DNA from: Halobacteriales archaeon
GTDB lineage: Archaea; Halobacteriota; Halobacteria; Halobacteriales; Hikarchaeaceae
Assembly: GCA_029941175.1 (NCBI GenBank)
Contig: JAPYRM010000032.1
Location: 1 to 8,934, forward strand
Length of the DNA: 8,934 nucleotides
Direction of reading: 5' to 3'
The stretch's first letter is position 1; each line of letters begins with the position of its first letter. The notes below the pieces were generated by a model. That model did no database searches. It was given only the letters and a program-made list of their open reading frames with translations, and was not told the DNA's origin. Below, piece by piece: positions 1 to 5,472 of this stretch. The position numbers and the translations under genes are program-made.

Positions 1-117
1 GTTACGAAGGGGGTGGATCGTAACTTTCGCCAGCCCTCGCCGGCCCCGTGGTACCTACCTTCTACTTACGATCCCCCCCTGCTACGACCCCCCCCCCTCC
101 GGCGGGGGGATCGTAAC
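1..117. repeat. GC-rich palindromic low-complexity region at the left edge
   Basis: This stretch is much richer in G and C than the rest of the window and carries long C and G tracts (for example c88-c97 and g104-g109). The heptamer TCGTAAC, its reverse complement GTTACGA, or near copies occur at 1-7, 18-24, 65-71, 81-87 and 111-117. GGATCGTAACTTTC occurs exactly at 15-28 and 108-121. TTACGATCCCCCC at 66-78 is the exact reverse complement of 104-116. The region covers the place where the last residues of the 3-hydroxyacyl-CoA dehydrogenase should be and replaces them with Arg/Gly/Ser-rich nonsense. I read it as either an assembly or amplification artefact at a contig edge, or a real palindromic intergenic or mobile repeat that has disrupted the gene end. 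No coding function is supported. Confidence 0.6.
66..116. repeat. 13-bp exact inverted repeat with nested foldback
   Basis: The arms are 66-78 (TTACGATCCCCCC) and 104-116 (GGGGGGATCGTAA), a perfect 13-base inverted match. A second arm starting TACGA at 83-87 also pairs with TCGTA at 111-115, with its C tract opposite the G tract around a central CCGG at 99-102. The alternative pairings suggest slipped or duplicated copies of one palindromic unit. The structure is visible directly; whether it is biological or a foldback artefact is not. Confidence 0.6.
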
Positions 118-980
118 TTTCCAACTTTTCTGCCAACGTTCCCCTCGTCAACCTTTTCCACCAACAACGGACACGGCCCGTACTCTTCACCGAGCCTTTC
201 GCGTAAGTATTCTAATACATGCACTGCCACATCAATGCCCACTTGATCCGATAGTTCAAATGCCCCCATTGGGAGGCCCAAACCATATTTTGCAGAACTT
301 TCAATCTCTTGAATTTTTCCCCGTTTTTCATAAACTATCCATGCAGCTTCATTAAGCAATGGAGTCAAAATTCGGTTAACTATAAACCCCGGACTATCTT
401 TGTACACGCTGACTGGAAACTTACCTATTTTTTTGGCGAACTGTGTAGCAAATTCAAACGTTTCTTTCGATGTGTGGTCTCCTGAAATTACCTCTATTAG
501 GGGCATTTTTATTGGGGGGTTAAAAAAATGCAAACCACAAAATCTATCTGGGCATCCTATCACTTCTGACAACTCTGTAATTGATAACGAAGACGTGTTG
601 GAAAGTACCACTGCACGATCTGGTAAATATTTTTCAACCTCTTTGTACACTTCCTTTTTGAGCTCCATGCGCTCTGGGATCGCTTCTATGATAATGTCCG
701 CATCCGAAACCGCACCTTCAATTGTAACAACTGTCGTTATCCTATCTAGTGTTTCTTTTGATTTTTTCTCAGAAATTTGACCTTTTTCAACTAATTTGTT
801 CAAGCTCCATACTATGCCCTCATAACCTTTCTGCACCAACTCTTCTGTAATGTCTCTCATCACTACTGTGAATCCGGCTATAGCAACAACTTCAGCTATC
901 CCATGTCCCATATTTCCTGCCCCTAGAACTGCTACTTTGGTGACCCTTTCCATTTCCATAATTTGTCTGTAATTCCCCAT
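66..980 (-). CDS. 3-hydroxyacyl-CoA dehydrogenase, 3' end disrupted
   Basis: This enzyme performs the NAD-dependent oxidation of (S)-3-hydroxyacyl-CoA to 3-oxoacyl-CoA in beta-oxidation or short-chain acyl-CoA metabolism; it is a soluble protein. Near the N-terminus lies the Rossmann motif GAGNMGHG. Expected catalytic residues are present: Ser in SNTSS, His in LHFFNP, Glu in PLIEVI and Asn in GFIVNRIL. The C-terminal domain motif GLPMGAFELSD is also present. Family members continue after the GRKxGK motif with roughly GFYDY, or in some archaea into a fused enoyl-CoA hydratase. Here, after GRKVGK (ending at 117), the reading frame runs into about 16 Arg/Gly/Ser-rich residues encoded by the GC-rich left edge. 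So the true C-terminus is missing and the stop at 66-68 is probably not genuine. The ATG at 980 fits the upstream AT box; ATGs at 959 and 953 and a TTG at 989 are alternatives. It is transcribed divergently from the acyl-CoA dehydrogenase. Confidence 0.88.
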   Translation of the reverse strand: MGNYRQIMEMERVTKVAVLGAGNMGHGIAEVVAIAGFTVVMRDITEELVQKGYEGIVWSLNKLVEKGQISEKKSKETLDRITTVVTIEGAVSDADIIIEAIPERMELKKEVYKEVEKYLPDRAVVLSNTSSLSITELSEVIGCPDRFCGLHFFNPPIKMPLIEVISGDHTSKETFEFATQFAKKIGKFPVSVYKDSPGFIVNRILTPLLNEAAWIVYEKRGKIQEIESSAKYGLGLPMGAFELSDQVGIDVAVHVLEYLRERLGEEYGPCPLLVEKVDEGNVGRKVGKLRSPRRRGGGRSRGGS

Positions 981-1006
981 CCGTTTCAACGTTTCTTCAT
1001 TGGGAC

Positions 1007-1016
1007 TAATAATTTA
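1007..1016 (-). promoter_or_regulatory. candidate archaeal box A for the 3-hydroxyacyl-CoA dehydrogenase
   Basis: On the minus strand the sequence reads TAAATTATTA, ending 27 bases before the ATG at 980. That spacing suits a leaderless or nearly leaderless transcript. No Shine-Dalgarno is visible before the ATGs at 980, 959 or 953. The call rests on composition and spacing only. Confidence 0.35.
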
Positions 1017-1052
1017 CTTTTTGAATATTCTTCCCACTAATATGGGTAACAT

Positions 1053-1060
1053 CTTTATCG
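1053..1060 (+). promoter_or_regulatory. weak candidate box A for the acyl-CoA dehydrogenase
   Basis: CTTTATCG lies about 21-28 bases before the ATG at 1081, and there is no Shine-Dalgarno in TCTATTCTCCTC just upstream of the start. If the transcript is leaderless this would be the TATA-like element; the match is poor. The 100-base divergent gap (981-1080) must hold the promoters of both dehydrogenases. Confidence 0.25.
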
Positions 1061-1080
1061 AGTCCGGGTCTATTCTCCTC

Positions 1081-2238
1081 ATGGATTTCTCCCTTTCCAC
1101 TGAACAAACGTTAATAAGAGATGAAGTTCGACGATTTGCAGAAGCAGAGATGGCTCCTGTTTCTCAGGAACACGATCGAAATGAAACCTATCCGTACGAC
1201 GTAATGAAAAAAGCTGCAGATATGGGATTGACAGGATCTCATATTCCTGTTGAATATGGTGGTTCTTCTCATTCTCCAATCGACTATGCCATCCTTGTAG
1301 AGGAATTGTCTGCGATAGATCCCGGTATTGGTCTATGTATCTATTCTGCAGGATTTGGTGCTGATACAATTCTCGCTTTTGGGACCGATGAACAAAAAGA
1401 AACATATCTTCCCTCGATCACTTCTGGAAAATCTGTTATGGGTTCTGCAATTTCAGAATCTGGGGCAGGATCTGATGTGACTTCCATTTCTACCATGGCA
1501 GACGAGGACGGAGATGAATGGGTACTCAATGGCAGAAAAATGTGGATCACAAACGGAACTGTTGGTGATTTTTTTGTTGTAATGTGTAAAACCGACCCCG
1601 ATGATACCAATCGCTACTCTGGATTTTCTCAAATTCTCGTGGAAAAAGGAACTGATGGCTTCTCAGCTGAAAAGATAACTGGAAAATTAGGAATTCGTGC
1701 GTCCGATACCGCAGAATTAATCTTTGACAACGCCCGCGTACCCAAAGAAAATTTAGTTGGAACGCGTGGGGCGGGGTTTCTCCAATTAATGCAATTCTTC
1801 GACGAATCTCGAACAATGGTATCTGCACAGGCGGTTGGAATTGCACAAGGGGCCTGCGAACAATCTCTTGCATATGCCAAAGAGCGCCATCAATTCAACC
1901 GTCCCATTTCTGATTTCCAAGCCATTCAACACAAACTCGCTGAAATGTATACTCTCACCGAAGCAGCTAGGAATCTAACTTTCAAATCAGCTTGGACTGC
2001 CACTCACGAAAAAAATCGCCTAACTGCACTTGCATCCATGGCAAAAGAATATTCTTCAAGAATAGCGGTTCAGGTAACGAGCGAAGCAATTCAAATTCAT
2101 GGGGGCGCAGGATATGTAGACGATTTCGGTGTTAGTAAATTATATCGAGATGCAAAGATCACCCAAATCTATGAAGGTACCTCTGAAATTCAAAAAAATA
2201 TAATTGCAAGAGAATTACTCGGGAAAGGATTTATATAA
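1081..2238 (+). CDS. acyl-CoA dehydrogenase
   Basis: A 385-residue FAD enzyme that introduces the trans-2,3 double bond into acyl-CoA, the first oxidative step of beta-oxidation, normally passing electrons to electron-transfer flavoprotein. Length and layout fit the family: an N-terminal helical domain starting MDFSLSTEQ, a middle beta domain with SESGAGSD and MWITNG that cradles the flavin and substrate, and a C-terminal helical domain with RHQFNRPISDFQAIQHKLA and IHGGAGY. The catalytic base is Glu365 in QIYEGTSEIQ (codon at 2173), the position typical of short- and medium-chain enzymes. The frame is open upstream to a TTG at 1000, but the 27 extra residues do not look like family sequence, so the ATG at 1081 is chosen. 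Substrate chain length cannot be read from sequence. A DNA glycosylase gene follows after only 9 bases, probably on the same transcript. Confidence 0.93.
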   Translation: MDFSLSTEQTLIRDEVRRFAEAEMAPVSQEHDRNETYPYDVMKKAADMGLTGSHIPVEYGGSSHSPIDYAILVEELSAIDPGIGLCIYSAGFGADTILAFGTDEQKETYLPSITSGKSVMGSAISESGAGSDVTSISTMADEDGDEWVLNGRKMWITNGTVGDFFVVMCKTDPDDTNRYSGFSQILVEKGTDGFSAEKITGKLGIRASDTAELIFDNARVPKENLVGTRGAGFLQLMQFFDESRTMVSAQAVGIAQGACEQSLAYAKERHQFNRPISDFQAIQHKLAEMYTLTEAARNLTFKSAWTATHEKNRLTALASMAKEYSSRIAVQVTSEAIQIHGGAGYVDDFGVSKLYRDAKITQIYEGTSEIQKNIIARELLGKGFI

Positions 2239-2247
2239 TTATTTCCC

Positions 2248-2820
2248 ATGGTAGTAGATCCTTATGCTTTCTTAAAAAAAGATCCAGTCATGGCCTCTCT
2301 TATTGGCAACCATCACCCCATCGAGCTCCTTCCACACCCTGACCCTTTTGAACGTCTCGTAATCTCTGTAATCAATCAACAACTTTCTGTCGCATCTGCC
2401 AGGGCAATACGAAACAGACTTTTCGAACGATTTGAAATAACTCCCACTTCTATATTAAACGCAAACAAAAACGATCTCAAGTCTACTGGAATTTCTGCGC
2501 AAAAAGTTGATTACATTTTTAATATAGCATCCGCATTCAAGGAGGGTCTATCTGCTGAAAAACTACACTCCATGGATGACGAAGACGTGATTGAAACTCT
2601 CACAAAGATACGTGGAGTCGGAGTCTGGACTGCTAAGATGTTTTTAATTTTTGTTCTAGCACGAGAGGATGTTTTTCCCGTAGAAGATCTCGGTATTAGA
2701 AAGGCTATGCAGAAACTTTATCCACCATTAGATACTCCTTCTAAAATGGTCGAAAAAGCAGAAGATTGGTGTCCATACCGAAGCTATGCTAGTCGATATC
2801 TGTGGACTGCAGTAGACTAG
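2248..2820 (+). CDS. AlkA-type DNA-3-methyladenine glycosylase (HhH-GPD)
   Basis: A 190-residue base-excision-repair glycosylase predicted to remove alkylated bases from DNA. The HhH-GPD core fills the protein. FERLVISVINQQLS near residues 34-47 is the usual first core motif. The hairpin and glycine loop are at about residues 118-130 (TKIRGVGVWTAKM), and the catalytic Asp is Asp147 in FPVEDLGIR. The C-terminal WCPYRSYASRYLW (174-186) matches the AlkA-like subfamily. It lacks the N-terminal domain of E. coli AlkA and the Cys cluster of endonuclease III, so it is a minimal single-domain enzyme. The start at 2248 is 9 bases after the acyl-CoA dehydrogenase stop with no Shine-Dalgarno, suggesting translational coupling. 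Exact base specificity is not determinable. Its 3' end faces that of the next gene across 10 bases. Confidence 0.88.
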   Translation: MVVDPYAFLKKDPVMASLIGNHHPIELLPHPDPFERLVISVINQQLSVASARAIRNRLFERFEITPTSILNANKNDLKSTGISAQKVDYIFNIASAFKEGLSAEKLHSMDDEDVIETLTKIRGVGVWTAKMFLIFVLAREDVFPVEDLGIRKAMQKLYPPLDTPSKMVEKAEDWCPYRSYASRYLWTAVD

Positions 2821-2830
2821 ACTCTCTATG

Positions 2831-4135
2831 TCATCTAACACGAATCTGATAGTGTTGTAATATGTCCCTCCCTAAAATAATCTGGTAGTCCATATGTCTT
2901 CTATCTTCGATACTTGCAGTAATTGTATGCTGCGTACCTCTTATTCCCACCACTATATCTACAAGTGGCCTAGCACGTCCCTCTTTCTCGTTCCCCGTTC
3001 TCACCAAAGCCGTATCCCGTATTGGGCCTGCTCCAATCCTAGCAGCTAGTTTCATACCAATACTAGTCCTCGCAGCTCCTGTGTCTGCTTTGGCCTCGAC
3101 ATTTTCATATCCCCTCGTTCCTCTTACTACAACTTCCGTGATGTAATCAACAATATTTATGTTCTCTTCAAATTCAAACACTTTCTTTCTTGGAACCGAA
3201 CTTGGATTTGAATCGTCAAATTTAGATGATAACTTTTCAACCATTTCATGTTCTATGGTGCCACCCGCTCTGGTTATAGCTAGCTCTGCAATATATGGAG
3301 CTACACATATCCCCGTTGCCCTGTATAATCCTCTAAACCCTGCAGTTGGATTCGCCTCTAGTACTTTCCAACCATCCTCTCCCTCTACAATGTCTATCCC
3401 TGCATAGTCCAATCCAAGCACCTCTGCAGTCTTCACTGATATATCTTCGAGTTCTTTTGTAAGGGTTTTCTCGGCATTTTCTATTTCCCCACCAAGCGAA
3501 ACATTAGTTCTCCAATCTCCTTTCGGAGCATAACGATTCATCGATCCTATGACCTTCCCACCTACAACATACACCCGAAGATCGCTATTTCTCTCTTGCC
3601 CACTATTAACGAATTCTTGTAGAAAAGCTTCTCTCTGACCCACTTGGGGATTAATTTTATTTTCTTTCTCTACTCTCCAAGTGCCACCTCCATTTGTACC
3701 AATAGTAGTTTTATACACTGCGGTTTGTCCAAACCTCTCTTTTTTTTTATTCAATCGTCTATGATCTAGGGCCAGTAATGCATCTGGAACTGGAATTCCT
3801 TCCCTAGCCAATAACGTTGCAGCTGCAAATTTATGAATTGCAGTAATGCACGCTTCCGGGGGATTCAATATCGGCTTGACCTTTGAAAACACACTAGCCA
3901 GGCCAAAGCCTTCTGTTGGCTGCTCCATTTTCGTGAGAAGTAATCTGTTTACCACAATATCTACGTCCGGTTTTATTTTTACCTCTTTTCCTTCAATCAC
4001 AATTTCCACATTTTCTCTCCGAATCCACGTAGAATCATGACCAAGGGCGTCTACGGAATTTAAAATGGCCTTTGTTTCTCTAGAATTATGTAAACTCAGG
4101 ACTCCCACATTTATTTTCTTGGGACCTTTTGACAT
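2831..4135 (-). CDS. RimK-like ATP-grasp ligase fused to RimB-type retropepsin-like protease domain
   Basis: A 434-residue two-domain protein. Residues 1 to about 295 are a RimK-family ATP-grasp carboxylate-amine ligase. They show Lys142 and a glycine-rich loop (TTIGTNGGG, 143-151), QEF at the adenine pocket, DLRVYVVGGKVIGSM (185-199), DWRTNVSLGG (207-216), and the Mg ligands Asp248, Glu260 and Asn262 (GIDIV and LEANPTAG). RimK proteins join amino acids, usually glutamate, to a protein or cofactor carboxylate. Residues of about 328-434 form a retropepsin-like domain of the 'ATP-dependent zinc protease'/RimB family, with DTGAARTS (351-358) carrying the catalytic Asp351 and a closing YQIILGRDIL (417-426). 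One DTG per chain implies a dimeric protease. The linker (about 300-327) is polar. Ribosomal S6, the classic RimK target, is bacterial, so if the host is an archaeon the target is another protein or a cofactor (compare CofF and MptN). It is divergent from an M14 deacylase gene. The ATG at 4135 fits the upstream AT box. Confidence 0.85.
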   Translation of the reverse strand: MSKGPKKINVGVLSLHNSRETKAILNSVDALGHDSTWIRRENVEIVIEGKEVKIKPDVDIVVNRLLLTKMEQPTEGFGLASVFSKVKPILNPPEACITAIHKFAAATLLAREGIPVPDALLALDHRRLNKKKERFGQTAVYKTTIGTNGGGTWRVEKENKINPQVGQREAFLQEFVNSGQERNSDLRVYVVGGKVIGSMNRYAPKGDWRTNVSLGGEIENAEKTLTKELEDISVKTAEVLGLDYAGIDIVEGEDGWKVLEANPTAGFRGLYRATGICVAPYIAELAITRAGGTIEHEMVEKLSSKFDDSNPSSVPRKKVFEFEENINIVDYITEVVVRGTRGYENVEAKADTGAARTSIGMKLAARIGAGPIRDTALVRTGNEKEGRARPLVDIVVGIRGTQHTITASIEDRRHMDYQIILGRDILQHYQIRVR

Positions 4136-4158
4136 TACCTACTGATTCTACTTCTAGC

Positions 4159-4165
4159 TTTAAAA
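4159..4165 (-). promoter_or_regulatory. candidate box A for the RimK-like fusion gene
   Basis: On the minus strand the sequence reads ATTTTAAAG, with TTTTAAA 24-30 bases before the ATG at 4135. This is the expected distance for an archaeal TATA box when transcription begins at or next to the start codon. No Shine-Dalgarno is visible in the bases before the ATG. Confidence 0.45.
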
Positions 4166-4199
4166 TCTTCTGAGTCCGATTTCTATCCTTTCCCGTAAG

Positions 4200-4207
4200 T
4201 TTTTACA
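4200..4207 (+). promoter_or_regulatory. weak candidate box A for the M14 metallohydrolase
   Basis: TTTTTACA lies 28-35 bases before the ATG at 4235, with no clear Shine-Dalgarno in TACTGTAAGA just upstream of the start. It shares the 99-base divergent gap (4136-4234) with the promoter of the ligase-protease fusion. Confidence 0.3.
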
Positions 4208-4234
4208 CACTTACTTACTTTTTGTACTGTAAGA

Positions 4235-5254
4235 ATGAAGAAAGCGAAGTCATTTATTCTTCCTCCAGATGGGAAAGTCCACCCCGGCAAAACTGTCGAC
4301 ATACGTTATACTGTGAGTGAAAATTACCTTGGAGATCCAATTCGAATTCCTATAACTATTATAAACGGAAAAAACCCAGGACCTTGTGCATTTTTATCCG
4401 CAGCGTCCCATGGTGATGAGCTTAATGGAATTGAAATTATTAGAAAAATAGCCCATGAATGGGATCCTGCGAACCTCAATGGAACCATTGTATGCTTACC
4501 TGTATTAAACGTCCCTGCATTTTTGGCCCAGCAACGATATGTTCCAACTTCTAGTGAAGATTTAAATAGATCTTTCCCTGGCAATAAAACCGGAAAAAGC
4601 ATCAAAAGAATGGCATATTCCATCTTCAAATCATTCATCAAACCTTGCGATTTCGGCATTGATTTTCATACTTCCACCCGGGGGAGGAGCAATATGCTCC
4701 ACGTACTTGCAGACCTTTCTGATGAAAAAGTATCTCACCTTGCCCATTCCTTTGGATCGAATATAATTATAAATGGTCCCGGTCCCTCTGGGTCTCTGCG
4801 CAGGTCCGCTTCTGAAATAGGAATCCCTTCTATAACGGTAGAACTAGGAGAAGCACATAGGTTCCAACTTAAACTAATAGAAAAAGCACTCACTGGACTT
4901 GAAAGTGTATTCTCTGCCTATTCAATACGTCCAACCCAGTCTGTACATTGGCCCGGTTGGAGGGCGATCATTAGTTCAAAAGAAGATACTTGGCTTCGCT
5001 CTAGTGTTGGTGGAATCGTAAGTCTACGTTGCAATCCTGGAGACTTAATTGAAGAAGGAAGTGTAGTATGCACCATTACAAATCCTTTCAAAAAGGAAAT
5101 AGACGAAGTAGTTTCTCCTTTCACTGGACTCATAGTTGGTCTATTACAAAATCCCATCGTGCGGCCCGGAGACCCAATTTGCCATCTAGTTACTCTCGAT
5201 AGAGAAACAATATCTGAATACCACGCTTCCAATAAAAATAACGATCTGGTTTGA
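4235..5254 (+). CDS. Succinylglutamate desuccinylase/aspartoacylase-family (M14) zinc hydrolase
   Basis: A 339-residue predicted zinc-dependent amidohydrolase of the AstE/AspA group within the M14 carboxypeptidase fold, which cleaves N-acyl or amide bonds on amino acids. Zinc ligands are His59 and Glu62 in SHGDELNG and His145 in DFHTS. DLNRSFPG (109-116) holds the substrate-binding Asn-Arg, and the catalytic Glu is Glu204 in TVELGE. The last ~90 residues (about 250-320) form a small beta domain with GDLIEEGSVVCTI and VSPFTGLIVG...VRPGDPICHL, resembling a barrel-sandwich (lipoyl/biotinyl-like) fold found in this subfamily. The natural substrate is not known for this branch. There is no arginine-succinyltransferase gene nearby, so an Ast arginine-catabolism role is not supported. 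Divergence from the RimK/RimB fusion suggests action on the same modified product; that link is inference. Confidence 0.85.
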   Translation: MKKAKSFILPPDGKVHPGKTVDIRYTVSENYLGDPIRIPITIINGKNPGPCAFLSAASHGDELNGIEIIRKIAHEWDPANLNGTIVCLPVLNVPAFLAQQRYVPTSSEDLNRSFPGNKTGKSIKRMAYSIFKSFIKPCDFGIDFHTSTRGRSNMLHVLADLSDEKVSHLAHSFGSNIIINGPGPSGSLRRSASEIGIPSITVELGEAHRFQLKLIEKALTGLESVFSAYSIRPTQSVHWPGWRAIISSKEDTWLRSSVGGIVSLRCNPGDLIEEGSVVCTITNPFKKEIDEVVSPFTGLIVGLLQNPIVRPGDPICHLVTLDRETISEYHASNKNNDLV

Positions 5255-5472
5255 TATGTTTTGAATGAAAAATATGCCGAGAATGTATATTGGACTTCCA
5301 AATAGGCACAACCTGAAAAATTTACTAATTTGTCCTATCGCTGCAGTACATTTCAGAAACTTTATTGGCTCTTCTGAGCGATATGCCACCATACAGTGGC
5401 CCTCTAAAGTGCGAACAACATGTGTCTTTAGACATCCCAATTTAATAAAAACACAGATTCAATTTTCAAAAT
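5255..5472. other. 218-base intergenic region upstream of the sdh operon
   Basis: No convincing gene is seen. Short open frames on both strands have no recognisable family motif and no supporting start context. A small hairpin (GCCAC at 5385-5389 pairing with GTGGC at 5396-5400) is too weak to call a terminator or riboswitch. The 3' part holds the likely sdh promoter. Confidence 0.5.
5441..5448 (+). promoter_or_regulatory. candidate box A of the sdhCAB operon
   Basis: TTTAATAA spans positions -32 to -25 relative to the ATG at 5473, the textbook placing of an archaeal TATA box for a leaderless transcript. TTCAATTTTCAAAAT just before the start has no Shine-Dalgarno and no bacterial -10 TATAAT. 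This is the clearest promoter-like signal in the window. Confidence 0.5.

Noticed and set aside
13..246. Plus-strand open frame of 77 codons at the left edge
   Set aside because: It is antisense to the dehydrogenase and runs through the C-tract palindromes; it is Pro/Ser-rich, with no recognisable motif.
400..780. Plus-strand open frame of 126 codons
   Set aside because: It lies wholly antisense to the well-supported 3-hydroxyacyl-CoA dehydrogenase, so it is a shadow frame.
1000..1080. N-terminal extension of the acyl-CoA dehydrogenase from a TTG at 1000
   Set aside because: The 27 extra residues do not resemble the family, and the ATG at 1081 gives the usual MDFSLxxEQ start and normal length.
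4235..5254. Assignment of the M14 protein as AstE of arginine catabolism
   Set aside because: Only family-level motifs are present and no other ast genes are in the window, so the specific function is not supported.
5385..5400. Small hairpin GCCAC/GTGGC
   Set aside because: The stem is only 5 base pairs and has no T tract, which is not enough for a terminator or regulatory RNA.
5186..5440. Minus-strand frame of 84 codons before sdhC
   Set aside because: It overlaps the end of the M14 hydrolase antisense, with no motif and no start context.
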